Source of the DNA: a virus
DNA: 59,107 nt
Virus record (IMG/VR): IMGVR_UViG_3300020453_000595
Coordinates: 1-59,107 of that record
Strand: one strand, 5' to 3'
Part shown: positions 32,847-41,200 of the stretch, one piece after another
How positions within the stretch are numbered: the first letter of the stretch is position 1
Layout of the letters: each line of letters starts with the position of its first letter
Notes under the pieces: generated by a model
What the model was told of the DNA's origin: nothing
The model's input: the letters and a program-made list of their open reading frames with translations, nothing else
Databases searched by the model: none
Position numbers and translations under genes: made by a program

Positions 32847-34018
32847 TAGTACGACCAGATCGTGCTGGGCTTGGCCCCCGCCCGAGCGTGAAACTCTCCG
32901 TTATCGCGGGTGTCTATATGCACAAACCCCTTGTGGCAGCCATCACCAAGGCCGCCGGTCCAACGCTTTGCCAACCATTTGTAGAAGACTGAGCAGGATT
33001 CGCCTACTGGGTAGATGTCGAGAGCCATTCCTTTGGTGTGATAAGAGCCAGGGTGCCCACCAACTCGCGCATTGACCGGCTCAGGACGGAAGCCACTGGT
33101 GATTCCGAGCGGACCACCCCAGGCCTCTCGGATTAGGCCGAATTGACCGCTGATATAAAACAACTCTTCTTCTTCCTTGCTTCCCTCGATCGGCCGTCTT
33201 CGCTTGTCATATGACAACAGCTCTCCGACGGTGACATATGGGCTTACATGAGCACTGAAGTCACCCCAATCCACATCTTCCTCTACGTCCAGACTCGGAC
33301 GCGCTGTTACCTCTTGCCAGTGCGGCGAATAAATAGCCCATCGCTCGTTTGAATCCGCAAGCGTTACCCACGCGTGCGAATCCTCTGCCATGGCCTCGAA
33401 CTTCACAACATCGATAATCTCTCCTGCCTCGAACCCCTGCCTACCGTCGTTCGACAAATAAGAATTTTCTATAGCCGCCTTCTTTAAGAAGGTTGGCAGT
33501 AAACATTTGAATTTCATTTCTCCGTCATCCTCACACTGCCATAAACGCCCCTCTTGACGCCTACGAATCTTTAAGCCTTCAAGTTCTACTCCATTTGCAT
33601 AAACATAGCGATTCAACGCGTCCGGCATCTCGCTATAAGCACGTGGCTTCAATGCACCTTCACTGAGAACCTTGCTTATGGTTTCGAATTCAGGAGCGCC
33701 GTAGAAGTTTGGACCTAAGTTCCATCCAAAGCTTATGAGTACTGCTTGCCTCCTAGGCCCCAAGGCGTCCCATCCAGGGATTCGGTATAGAGGAGGAATA
33801 TAGTCGTCACTAAGCATCTCCTCTAGATAGCGCTGGCAAACGGGCTTACTGCAAACATCGCCCATCCGAACAGGCGTCCCATTTGGGTAGCGAGTCAATC
33901 CAGCGCAGATTGTCGGGACACCAACTGCATCTAAATATGCTTCTGTTTCTACGCCTTCAAAACCTTCAATCAGACTGATCGCCGTCGCTAGGGCCAGGGG
34001 GGTTATCAGTGGGTCCAT
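32846..34018 (-). CDS. Endolysin: lysozyme plus peptidase M15 domains
   Basis: A 390-residue protein. The N-terminal domain (about 1-165) is a T4/P21-type lysozyme: catalytic Glu at about 21 in IEGFEG, then EAYLDAVGVPTICAGLTRYP, and FGWNLGPNFYGAP later. The middle (about 180-280) is SH3-like and may bind cell wall. The C-terminal domain (about 300-390) is a peptidase M15: TSGFRPEPVNARVGG, SYHTKGMALDI and GFVHIDTR supply the zinc ligands His, Asp and His. It would cut both glycan strands and peptide bridges at lysis. I chose ATG 34018; a TTG six codons upstream is in frame. Confidence 0.88.
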   Translation of the reverse strand: MDPLITPLALATAISLIEGFEGVETEAYLDAVGVPTICAGLTRYPNGTPVRMGDVCSKPVCQRYLEEMLSDDYIPPLYRIPGWDALGPRRQAVLISFGWNLGPNFYGAPEFETISKVLSEGALKPRAYSEMPDALNRYVYANGVELEGLKIRRRQEGRLWQCEDDGEMKFKCLLPTFLKKAAIENSYLSNDGRQGFEAGEIIDVVKFEAMAEDSHAWVTLADSNERWAIYSPHWQEVTARPSLDVEEDVDWGDFSAHVSPYVTVGELLSYDKRRRPIEGSKEEEELFYISGQFGLIREAWGGPLGITSGFRPEPVNARVGGHPGSYHTKGMALDIYPVGESCSVFYKWLAKRWTGGLGDGCHKGFVHIDTRDNGEFHARAGAKPSTIWSY

Positions 34019-34235
34019 CGCCGTAAATCGCTGCAAATCGTGGACTTGCCGATACCGCGTCTTCTTTGCCTTCCCAAATGTTCAGACCGTGCTCAATAGC
34101 AGCTGGCGGACTCAACCCTTTGGCACGTAAAATTTCAATCTGCTCGATCACGCCGTCAACGTGATCAGCAGACTTGGAATGCTTTGAGCACGCCGACAGC
34201 TCACTAAAAATGTCATCGCTGCCGGCGAGACGCAC
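33966..34235 (-). CDS. Small protein overlapping endolysin start (89 aa)
   Basis: Begins at a GTG: RLAGSDDIFSELSACSKHSK, then helix VIEQIEILRAKGLSPPAAIE and an acidic Pro-rich tail. The C-terminal 17 codons overlap the endolysin gene. There is no membrane span or convincing lipobox, so it is not an obvious spanin. Function unknown. Confidence 0.45.
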   Translation of the reverse strand: MRLAGSDDIFSELSACSKHSKSADHVDGVIEQIEILRAKGLSPPAAIEHGLNIWEGKEDAVSASPRFAAIYGDGPTDNPPGPSDGDQSD

Positions 34236-34268
34236 AAGCTCGTATCAGCTAGATCGTCAATCTAACGA

Positions 34269-34601
34269 TTAGCCGCCGTAAATACGTCGAGCAATTTCTT
34301 CGCCTGTTCCTGACTGAGCAAGAGCCATTTTTGCTTGCCCAGAGGCAGCCATCTTTTGAATCATGGCAGCACCAAAATCCTTCATGGCTCTTGCCTTGTT
34401 CTCGGGCGTTTGCTGCATTGCAGCACCAGCGCGAATCCCTTCCATGACAGCACTGATGCGCTGGCTTTTGGTCATACCAGCGTCAACTTCTTCGCGTTTT
34501 GCCTGCTGTTGGAAAGCTTGCTGAACTTGATACGCATCTGGAGAACCAGACGGCTGATCAAGCATTACAGCGTTGATATTTTGAGAGGGAGGAAGATTCA
34601 T
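34269..34601 (-). CDS. Small virion-block protein (110 aa)
   Basis: From ATG 34601: MNLPPSQNINAVMLDQPSGS, KREEVDAGMTKSQRISAVME, helices rich in Met/Ala, and an end GTGEEIARRIYGG. AGGGAGGAAG precedes the ATG, a good ribosome site. An in-frame extension would read through the terminator stem and is rejected. Function unknown. Confidence 0.55.
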   Translation of the reverse strand: MNLPPSQNINAVMLDQPSGSPDAYQVQQAFQQQAKREEVDAGMTKSQRISAVMEGIRAGAAMQQTPENKARAMKDFGAAMIQKMAASGQAKMALAQSGTGEEIARRIYGG

Positions 34602-34604
34602 GTG

Positions 34605-34627
34605 AAAAGGCCCCGGTAACCGGGGCC
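34605..34627 (-). terminator. Rho-independent terminator after scaffold gene
   Basis: GGCCCCGGTTACCGGGGCC (34609-34627, minus strand) is an eight-base stem with a short loop, followed by TTTT. It lies ten bases beyond the stop at 34637 and a few bases before the next ATG, so it may also attenuate expression of the gene at 34269. Confidence 0.82.
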
Positions 34628-34636
34628 GTGTATTGA

Positions 34637-35680
34637 TCAGCCTTCGGAAACCAGAACCTTGCTGCGCAAAGCGTCGGGGCCGGCCTGGGAGAGCATTTGC
34701 CAAGCAAGGGCAGGATTGCGCTCGCTGATGGCACTGAAATCAGACCAGAAGTCGTCAGGGCGACCGGATGCCTGAACGCCAGGCTGAGGCATGTCGATCT
34801 CAGGGCGCCGATAAGCAGGAGCCTGAGGAGCAGGTGCTGCCTGAGGAGCAGGTGCTGCCTGAGGCTGAGCAAAGCGAACTTCGTTGGCTTCGATCTCAGC
34901 GCGCAGACGATCCTCTGCGGTCTCAGTGGGGTATGGACCCTCAGGACCGTAGAAGTCTTCGACGTATGCAGCCAACATGTCGGGGTCGGTCAGCATGACG
35001 TGATAGGCAGCGTTGTCTTCCGCTGCTGCGTCGATCACTTGCTGGGCGGCCTGAAGACCACCGTCCAGTTGCTCAAGTTGCTGCATCACCTCAGCAGTTT
35101 GCTGAGCCTGTGCCAATAGAGCGTCCTCGACTACGCAGCTGTACCTGTTAAGTAGAGCTGGCGCCTCCAATCCGAAGTGCTGGAGGACTTCAAGACTTTC
35201 GTCGCTGACGCTTGCGAGATACTCGTCGCTCCCGGGTTGCGTCTGCGCGCTGCTGTAGGTCGGCGCCTGTGTCGGGGAGTACGCCGGCGTTGCTTGGGGA
35301 ATTGAGGTCTGCAGCCCCGATACGGAAGGAGCCGCTTGGTACTGCACCGGAGCCGAAACCTGCCATGCCGCGTCCTGTGAAGGGGCTGCCTGTGGGGTCG
35401 GAGTTGAGTAGGCTGCCTGCGGTTGGGAGCTCCGCGTCGCGCTCAGACTGTCGCTCAGTCGCTCGAACGCCTGCTGCCATGGGTTGGCCTGGGGCGCCGC
35501 CTGGGGAACCGCCGTCTGTTGGTAGCTGGCCTCCGGCTGCGGCGCCGAAGGAATCTGGTACGAAGGTTGGGCGCTCTGGGCCGGAGCTGATTGGTAAGCC
35601 TGCGTCGGCGCGGGCGCGCTCGATGGGATCGAGGCCTGCGGGATCGCTTGTGCCTGTTGCGTCTGAATACTGTCCTGCAT
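34637..35680 (-). CDS. Capsid assembly scaffold protein
   Basis: A 347-residue protein. Residues 1-155 are Pro/Gln/Ala-rich and probably disordered but include a helix NPWQQAFERLSDSLSA. The region 155-265 is helical and acidic (SDESLEVLQHFGLEAPALLN, EDALLAQAQQTAEVMQQLEQ, MLTDPDMLAAYVEDFYGPEG). A final Pro/Ala linker leads to a C-terminal helix ALAWQMLSQAGPDALRSKVL, the usual capsid-binding end. This layout fits a scaffold that leaves the prohead. Its first 491 bases overlap the portal gene in another frame, a very long overlap. Confidence 0.72.
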   Translation of the reverse strand: MQDSIQTQQAQAIPQASIPSSAPAPTQAYQSAPAQSAQPSYQIPSAPQPEASYQQTAVPQAAPQANPWQQAFERLSDSLSATRSSQPQAAYSTPTPQAAPSQDAAWQVSAPVQYQAAPSVSGLQTSIPQATPAYSPTQAPTYSSAQTQPGSDEYLASVSDESLEVLQHFGLEAPALLNRYSCVVEDALLAQAQQTAEVMQQLEQLDGGLQAAQQVIDAAAEDNAAYHVMLTDPDMLAAYVEDFYGPEGPYPTETAEDRLRAEIEANEVRFAQPQAAPAPQAAPAPQAPAYRRPEIDMPQPGVQASGRPDDFWSDFSAISERNPALAWQMLSQAGPDALRSKVLVSEG

Positions 35681-37418
35681 AAGTCAACTCACGCTTGAGG
35701 AAATCAAGTGCGCGATAGATGTAAGGGGTTAAATCAAGCTTCGGATCCGCAAGCAGCGGTAAGTCGGGTGCCTGCGGATGTGGAACCTGACGCATGTTTT
35801 CGATAAGCGTCAGGAATGTGCCAAGACTCTGTTGAGTGGCTTGGGCCATACGGAATGGATAGCCACTGAGCATTGCGCTTCGCTCTTCGTCCGTTTTGTC
35901 AGGGAACAAGTAACGGAGAGCCTCGATCGAATTAACGCCGAGTTCTTGAAGGTTTCGGACAACAATACTTGAGTTAAGTATATCCTCTGTGCCGTCTTCA
36001 AAGACGGGTCCTTTCCATCTCCATTCGATCTTGCGATCGCCATCAGGTATAAGGCCTACAACTCCCTCAGGCAGAGCACGGGACTGAATGGCATTGCCAA
36101 TCTCAACCTCCAGTGTTCCCTCGTATTCCTTGGAAATTGCCTGGTGAGCGTTGACAGCCTCTTCAAACAAAACTTGCTCAGGGAAGTCCTCACGAATAGG
36201 AGCAGGGGGACGCTGCAGGCCAATCGCAGCTGCGAAAGATTCCCGGAAGATCTTTTCTTCGTTGAAGATGATCAGCGACATCAACTTACACAGGCCGTAA
36301 GTCAGAAGCCCCCGACAACGGCGCGTGGCAGAAGTAGCTGCGCGACCGTATAGAGACTTGATCTCATACGCAGTAGCGCCAGCCGTAATACCTAGTTCGT
36401 CTACACCACCAAGCGCTGTACGAATCTCTTCTCGGTACTGACGTGCATAAAGGTTTTGGTCACCTGAAACAGCATCAGGGGTGATGTATGCAGCACGGTC
36501 AGTGGCTTCGATGTTTGCGATGACACGAGGCACTTTGAAGCCACCACCCGCTGCACCAGAAATCGGCGAGCTAACACGGGTCGACGGGCGATTGGCCGCA
36601 TAGAAACCTGCCTGGGAGCTGATCGTCGGACGCATGCCCTCGTCGTCACCGCTGTCCACCAGGTCGTGCTTAGGACGACTGGAGATCAGCGTCGGGTTCC
36701 CAAAGAACGTGATGTTGGTGCGGATGTTCTTGACGAGGTCGTCGTGAGTGACGATCTGTTCTGCGAGCCAGTCGAACTCGCCACTTGCGTCCATCCCTGT
36801 GGAACGCATGTTGTTGAAAGACTCAACTGCTGGGATGAAGCCCAGGCTGTTCGTCAGCGTGCGGGTCTTGTTCTGAGAGAACGCCAGGCTCTGTGCGCTG
36901 GCATCAAATGAAGGCTTTTCAGTGGTGATGGTCTCCTTGATCTCATCACGCCTGACCCGAAGCTTCACGTACCGATCAGACCCGCCCTGGAGAGTCGAGG
37001 TAGCTGCAGGAGCGTTGATGGTGTCGCGGACAGTAAACGAATAGATCAGCTCGATCTCCTCGAGCTCGCCCATTGCGTCGTAGTAAGCACGGTAGTTATC
37101 CGCGCTGAACCACATAATCCGATACGTGTCGCGGATTGGCCTGAAATAAAACAAACCCTTCCCGTCAATCAGGAAGTCATCGACGACTCCTTCAAGGCGC
37201 GTATCAATCTCGTTCTCTTCAATCAGCCCTGACAGGAATTGCTTCCTGAAGCCATAAGTATCCTGCGCCGGATAAAACTCAAGGCCTTGACGCAGCATGA
37301 ACAGTTTCATCTGTGAAAGATGACTGTTCACGATCATCGTGTCAGTGCCTGATCCACCGTCCCGCTTTCTGGCCGCTTCGAGAATGCGGCGGAAACGGTC
37401 CTGAGTTCCCTGGGTCAT
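35190..37418 (-). CDS. Portal protein
   Basis: A 742-residue protein. Early residues RILEAARKRDGGSGTDTMIV, then FYPAQDTYGFRKQFLSGLIE and DGKGLFYFRPIRDTYRIMWF are typical of a portal wing/clip region. The middle has INAPAATSTLQGGSDRYVKL and YAANRPSTRVSSPISGAAGG. Next come ELGITAGATAYEIKSLYGRA and LPEGVVGLIPDGDRKIEWRW. The last 160 residues are Pro/Gly/Ser-rich (GLPISSGPERPTFVPDSFGA) and coincide with the overlap with the scaffold gene. Length is close to long N4-type portals, which is a weak hint. It forms the dodecameric DNA channel at one capsid vertex, and lies ten bases after the terminase stop. Confidence 0.82.
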   Translation of the reverse strand: MTQGTQDRFRRILEAARKRDGGSGTDTMIVNSHLSQMKLFMLRQGLEFYPAQDTYGFRKQFLSGLIEENEIDTRLEGVVDDFLIDGKGLFYFRPIRDTYRIMWFSADNYRAYYDAMGELEEIELIYSFTVRDTINAPAATSTLQGGSDRYVKLRVRRDEIKETITTEKPSFDASAQSLAFSQNKTRTLTNSLGFIPAVESFNNMRSTGMDASGEFDWLAEQIVTHDDLVKNIRTNITFFGNPTLISSRPKHDLVDSGDDEGMRPTISSQAGFYAANRPSTRVSSPISGAAGGGFKVPRVIANIEATDRAAYITPDAVSGDQNLYARQYREEIRTALGGVDELGITAGATAYEIKSLYGRAATSATRRCRGLLTYGLCKLMSLIIFNEEKIFRESFAAAIGLQRPPAPIREDFPEQVLFEEAVNAHQAISKEYEGTLEVEIGNAIQSRALPEGVVGLIPDGDRKIEWRWKGPVFEDGTEDILNSSIVVRNLQELGVNSIEALRYLFPDKTDEERSAMLSGYPFRMAQATQQSLGTFLTLIENMRQVPHPQAPDLPLLADPKLDLTPYIYRALDFLKRELTYAGQYSDATGTSDPAGLDPIERARADAGLPISSGPERPTFVPDSFGAAAGGQLPTDGGSPGGAPGQPMAAGVRATERQSERDAELPTAGSLLNSDPTGSPFTGRGMAGFGSGAVPSGSFRIGAADLNSPSNAGVLPDTGADLQQRADATRERRVSRKRQRRKS

Positions 37419-37427
37419 AGTTCTATG

Positions 37428-38960
37428 TTAGTTCCACTCAATGTGTGCTTTACCTCTGCGCATAAGCCCTTGCACCACGATATTCAATGAGTCAGCACAG
37501 TCATCGTGTGGTGAGTGTCCGAAATTGACGATTTCGTCCACCATGCAGCTGAAGTCTCTGTATTTGTTGAATAAGATTTTTTTATGCTCAAACAGACCCA
37601 TAATTCCTCTCAGTCTGGCGAGCTTGTCGCCACGGAACCCCTTCACCGGGCTAATGGAGAGGTTGTAGAGCTGCCATTCATTAAAGAGAATCCGCTTGAG
37701 GTCGCCCTCAAAAGATTTCTGATAGGCGACCACCTCTGGCCAAATGGTGACGGGTGACTGGCTCCTGAAGTACTGGCCTTCGTCATTCACTTCAAGCAAG
37801 TTCCATTCGACCAGGAGTTCGCACAAAGCCTCGATCTTGTCGAGGTTGCCCATCGACCTCATGCGTCGGTAGTCAATGACGTAGACCTTGTCGCCCACCC
37901 GACCAGCCAGGGTGAACACGGTCCAGTCGTTTCTCTCGCTCATGCCAGCAGAGAGATCAATGCCTACCCCGATGGTGTCGTAGTCATCAGGGACCTCAGC
38001 CTTGACAAACAGCTCAGGAGATATACCTAGTTCGGTAGATCGCACTGGCTGGTTGAGGTATTGGTAGCTGAACGCCACCCGATCATCCGCCTGAAGCTTG
38101 AGTAGGTACTTAGCTCCCCACATCTCAGGCCAATAGCTCTTGGGCCGGCCGTCGTCGTCGTAGCTAAGAGCTGACTGGGTAATGCACTTCCACCCCTTCT
38201 TCTCAGTGAAGATCGTGGCAAACAGATCGTCGAAGTGAAACCTGGTGCCCAGGGCAATTGCTCGAGCGCCCTGGAACATGGTCGGAACAATCACGTTCGT
38301 CCAGTTCGTCTCCATCTCCCGGCGAATATCCGGGTTGGCGATACTGGCCGCGCTCTTAATCGCGTCATCAACGACGATCAGCGACGAGCGTTTCGACGTG
38401 ATCGTCCCCTTAAGACCTGCGCAGGCAACCGTAAAAGCATCCTCACCCCTAATATCCACCTCCGCAAAATCCCAATCAATCGACCAGAGTTCGTCCGACG
38501 TACGCATCTTGGATAGTCGTACGCACGGAAATATCTCCTGATATTCCTTCGAGCAGATGAGGTTCTTAATCGCCGCGCTCTTGTTGCGCGCAACGTCGAC
38601 GTTGTACGAGACATAAAGGATCCTCAGAAGCTTCTTAGCGAGCGCGTGGCGGCCGATAAGCCACCCGAGCAATAAACCCAGCACGGTGGACTTGGCGCTC
38701 CCTCTGGGGCTCAGGAGGCAGGTATTAGGGCCTGCAATGTCCAGCAGGTGCTCGTTGCTTTGACCCGTAAGAAAAACCTTATGCCAATCCCTCATATGAC
38801 GGGCTGGCTTCTTGCCCATCAGCTCACAGAAGTAGGCAAAGCTGTCACGCGCTTTGATGACGTGAGGCGGAAGCTCTACCTCGATCTGCTTCTTGACGAT
38901 CGCCTTGGCTGCGGCCTTTGCAGACCGCATCTTGGCTTGTGAGATTGAGCTGCCTGCCAT
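37428..38960 (-). CDS. terL: Terminase large subunit
   Basis: A 510-residue protein. The ATPase domain has a Walker A-like loop LLSPRGSAKSTVLG (about 82-95), a Walker B stretch SSLIVVDDAI (about 192-201) and a likely coupling motif ALGTRFHFDD (about 236-245). The nuclease domain has acidic sites GVGIDLSAG (D335), VIDYRRM, and SPHDDCADSLN near the end. It drives DNA into the prohead and cuts it. Upstream are a SLOG protein and a helical protein that might be the small subunit; the portal follows directly. Confidence 0.92.
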   Translation of the reverse strand: MAGSSISQAKMRSAKAAAKAIVKKQIEVELPPHVIKARDSFAYFCELMGKKPARHMRDWHKVFLTGQSNEHLLDIAGPNTCLLSPRGSAKSTVLGLLLGWLIGRHALAKKLLRILYVSYNVDVARNKSAAIKNLICSKEYQEIFPCVRLSKMRTSDELWSIDWDFAEVDIRGEDAFTVACAGLKGTITSKRSSLIVVDDAIKSAASIANPDIRREMETNWTNVIVPTMFQGARAIALGTRFHFDDLFATIFTEKKGWKCITQSALSYDDDGRPKSYWPEMWGAKYLLKLQADDRVAFSYQYLNQPVRSTELGISPELFVKAEVPDDYDTIGVGIDLSAGMSERNDWTVFTLAGRVGDKVYVIDYRRMRSMGNLDKIEALCELLVEWNLLEVNDEGQYFRSQSPVTIWPEVVAYQKSFEGDLKRILFNEWQLYNLSISPVKGFRGDKLARLRGIMGLFEHKKILFNKYRDFSCMVDEIVNFGHSPHDDCADSLNIVVQGLMRRGKAHIEWN

Positions 38961-39034
38961 GGCGGGAATGTATCCAGTTTCGAGTGATTGGCGCCCCCTA
39001 GAACAGAGGCAAAATCAGTGCCGGAAATTTTTAC

Positions 39035-39562
39035 TTAGGCCAAGCCCAGATAACGCCTAACGGCTGCAAGGACAGCAGGGTCGCCAAGATTCCTGACAGG
39101 GATCCCAATATCGCCAGCCATTCGCAGGGCTTGGCCAGTGCCACCAGTCACGGCACCGCCAGGCGTGTAGGCAACGACCAGATCAGCTGGGGCATCAAGC
39201 CGTGGCCCCAGTACCTGCATCGCGTTTCTTGCCATGAGGTTCCTAGCGAACGGGGACAAACGCTCCGGGGCTGGGTGATACCTGGCGACAGTCTCTAGAG
39301 CTTGTTGCCAACCCTGCTGCCTGGTGCTGTCATACACGCCAGGCATTCCAGCTGATCGCTGATTGAATCTCTGGCCAGGCAGGTATATCGCTTTATTGGA
39401 AGGATTGACTACTCCTGCCTCAAACGCGCTATCAGCCCCTGCGGCCCCACCACTCCTTAATTTCCAGTCTTCGCCCTCCATCCTCGAGGCCAGGGCTTTC
39501 ATTATTTCCAGCACCCCGGGTGGAGTAGCTCTTGCTCCAATCCCTGCGTAAACCCTGCTCAT
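39035..39562 (-). CDS. SLOG-domain (DprA-like) protein
   Basis: A 175-residue protein. Rossmann-like pattern: VYAGIGARATPPGVLEIMKA, KLRSGGAAGADSAFEAG, a central ETVARYHPAPERLSPFARNL with MARNAMQVLGP, then ADLVVAYTPGGAVTGGTGQA and GIPVRNLGD. The RSGGAxGAD and VTGGTGQAxR motifs are those of SLOG proteins that bind nucleotides or nucleotide-derived signals. Role in phage unknown; possibly counter-defence or nucleotide sensing. Confidence 0.8.
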   Translation of the reverse strand: MSRVYAGIGARATPPGVLEIMKALASRMEGEDWKLRSGGAAGADSAFEAGVVNPSNKAIYLPGQRFNQRSAGMPGVYDSTRQQGWQQALETVARYHPAPERLSPFARNLMARNAMQVLGPRLDAPADLVVAYTPGGAVTGGTGQALRMAGDIGIPVRNLGDPAVLAAVRRYLGLA

Positions 39563-40071
39563 CACTTCTCGTCGCAGATATCAGCCCAGATGGATTCGAA
39601 GGCCAGCTCCAGGGCAGGGAGCACCTCGTCCGAGTTCTTGAAGATGGTGCGCAGGTCACGCATCACCTTGTCGGCCCCGGCCATGATCAATCCACGGCGG
39701 TCATGCCCCTTAGTCAGCTTGTCGACTTCGACTACATGACCACGCAACTCCTTGCTCAAATGGGCAACTCGAGTTGCCGCTGCATCCGCCTTGATGAGGT
39801 CGGCCTGGACCTGCTGCCTGAGGAAGTCGATGTCCCCCTCGAGCTTGACGATCTCGGCGAGCATGATCTCCCGCCGATTGAGCTTGGGATAGGTCTGATT
39901 GATCCATTTCTCCAGAGCAGCAAAGCTGCCCTCGTATCCGAGTACGCCCGCGTAGAGCCAAATTTCGTATACCGAGTAGGTGTTCTCGGCATACGCCATA
40001 AAACCCTCGCGATGCGCATCGTCCAGGGCTGTCAGAAAGTCCTGGATTTGAGGGTTAATTGTTTTGGGCAT
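39562..40071 (-). CDS. Helical protein beside terminase; possible small terminase subunit (169 aa)
   Basis: MPKTINPQIQDFLTALDDAH, YSVYEIWLYAGVLGYEGSFA, ALEKWINQTYPKLNRREIML, then a long charged coiled coil (AEIVKLEGDIDFLRQQVQAD) and an acidic C-terminus. The N-terminal helices followed by a coiled coil and the gene's place just before terL fit a small terminase subunit, but no diagnostic motif is present. Confidence 0.45.
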   Translation of the reverse strand: MPKTINPQIQDFLTALDDAHREGFMAYAENTYSVYEIWLYAGVLGYEGSFAALEKWINQTYPKLNRREIMLAEIVKLEGDIDFLRQQVQADLIKADAAATRVAHLSKELRGHVVEVDKLTKGHDRRGLIMAGADKVMRDLRTIFKNSDEVLPALELAFESIWADICDEK

Positions 40072-40712
40072 TAGCCGAAGAAACGGGCTCCCAGTGAACG
40101 AATGGCCCCTCGGGCATCAGCACGCATGTTGCGCTCCTCGCTGTAGCGCTTGCCGATGTTCTTGCGCTCCTCCTGGCCAGCGGTCTGGATACCCAGGCGC
40201 TGCTCGCGACCTCGAGCACCAATGTTCAAACGCTCCTGCTGACCAGCGGTCTGCAGTCCTAAGCGTTGCTCAACACCTCTCGCGCCAATGTTCAGACGCT
40301 CCTGCGTGCCGAGAGCACCGATATTCATCCGCTCTTGCTTGCCTTGCTCTCGGTATCCAGCTCGCTGCTGACGACCCGTTTCGCGAATGCCCAGGCGCTG
40401 TTGCATGCCTTGAGCGCCGATGAGCTGCTGAGTGATGCGGCCTTCGGCACCCATCAGCTTGAGCTGGTTACCTGTTTTCAGGTTCTCCATTCCCTGATTC
40501 AGCTGAGCCAGGTGAGCGCTCATCGCCTTGTTGTAACCCAGGCTCAGGCCGCCCATCATCATGGTGCGACCAGCGTCAGCGAACGTGCCGCTGACAAAGC
40601 CTGTAAGTGACTCGTTGTCCTTGTACTTATTACCCATCTCGGTCAGCAAAGACGCGCCTTGCGCGTACATATTGCCGCCGGAAGTATGTGCAGTACTTGC
40701 GTAAGAAGACAT
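40071..40712 (-). CDS. Virion protein with tandem 11-residue repeats (213 aa)
   Basis: Residues about 105-195 hold eight hendecads of the type ERLNIGARGxE: QRLGIRETGRQ, QRAGYREQGKQ, ERMNIGALGTQ, ERLNIGARGVE, QRLGLQTAGQQ, ERLNIGARGRE, QRLGIQTAGQE, and a degenerate last copy. An 11-residue period predicts a right-handed coiled coil. Cyanophage internal virion proteins often carry such repeats. The N-terminus is Gly/Met-rich. Likely an ejection-apparatus part. Confidence 0.65.
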   Translation of the reverse strand: MSSYASTAHTSGGNMYAQGASLLTEMGNKYKDNESLTGFVSGTFADAGRTMMMGGLSLGYNKAMSAHLAQLNQGMENLKTGNQLKLMGAEGRITQQLIGAQGMQQRLGIRETGRQQRAGYREQGKQERMNIGALGTQERLNIGARGVEQRLGLQTAGQQERLNIGARGREQRLGIQTAGQEERKNIGKRYSEERNMRADARGAIRSLGARFFG

Positions 40713-40717
40713 CGGTA

Positions 40718-41194
40718 TCAGCTAAAGAGAATGGCGGCCCCGCCAAGAATGTTTTTGATCAGACCCAGGGTCTGACCACGCTGAAGAAGCGAGCGATCTT
40801 TATCGCGTGCATCAAAGCTTTTATTCATATATGTGTTGTAATCAGCGCTATTCATCTGCCGTGCATCTTTCTTGTCGTCGAAGCTGGCCCCGAGAATTCG
40901 CAGTGAATTGTCAGTCAGCGCACCAACGTCCGATGCGTAGCGCTCCTGGCCAATCTGATTTATATCTTTTGTGCCTTGGACCTTGAGGTCCTGATACTGC
41001 CTCTCAATAGGCAGCATTCGGGTGGCAGTATCGACCTCGCGATCAAGCACCTCCCTGGGGGCCATTGCTGAAGCCTCGAGGATCTTGGTGGCCTCATCAT
41101 CCGCAGCTTTATAGCGCTCTCCAAAAGCCTTCAAGGCTTCTACGCCGCCTTCAGTCTCCAGCAACTGACTAAATAACGTATTGAGGTCGGCCAT
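40718..41194 (-). CDS. Probable ejection/virion protein (158 aa)
   Basis: A helical charged N-terminus MADLNTLFSQLLETEGGVEA, then MLPIERQYQDLKVQGTKDIN, and a C-terminal hydrophobic segment TLGLIKNILGGAAILFS that could insert in a membrane. It lies in a run of similar alanine/glycine-rich genes. Function unknown. Confidence 0.55.
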   Translation of the reverse strand: MADLNTLFSQLLETEGGVEALKAFGERYKAADDEATKILEASAMAPREVLDREVDTATRMLPIERQYQDLKVQGTKDINQIGQERYASDVGALTDNSLRILGASFDDKKDARQMNSADYNTYMNKSFDARDKDRSLLQRGQTLGLIKNILGGAAILFS

Positions 41195-41200
41195 GTCTAA

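Noticed and set aside
33966-34235. Possible Rz1-like spanin lipoprotein (LSAC before the endolysin)
   Set aside because: No hydrophobic signal precedes the Cys and there is no partner with membrane span next to it.
35212-35682. Plus-strand frame across the portal/scaffold overlap
   Set aside because: Its composition mirrors the dense double-coding on the other strand; no start context or motif supports it.
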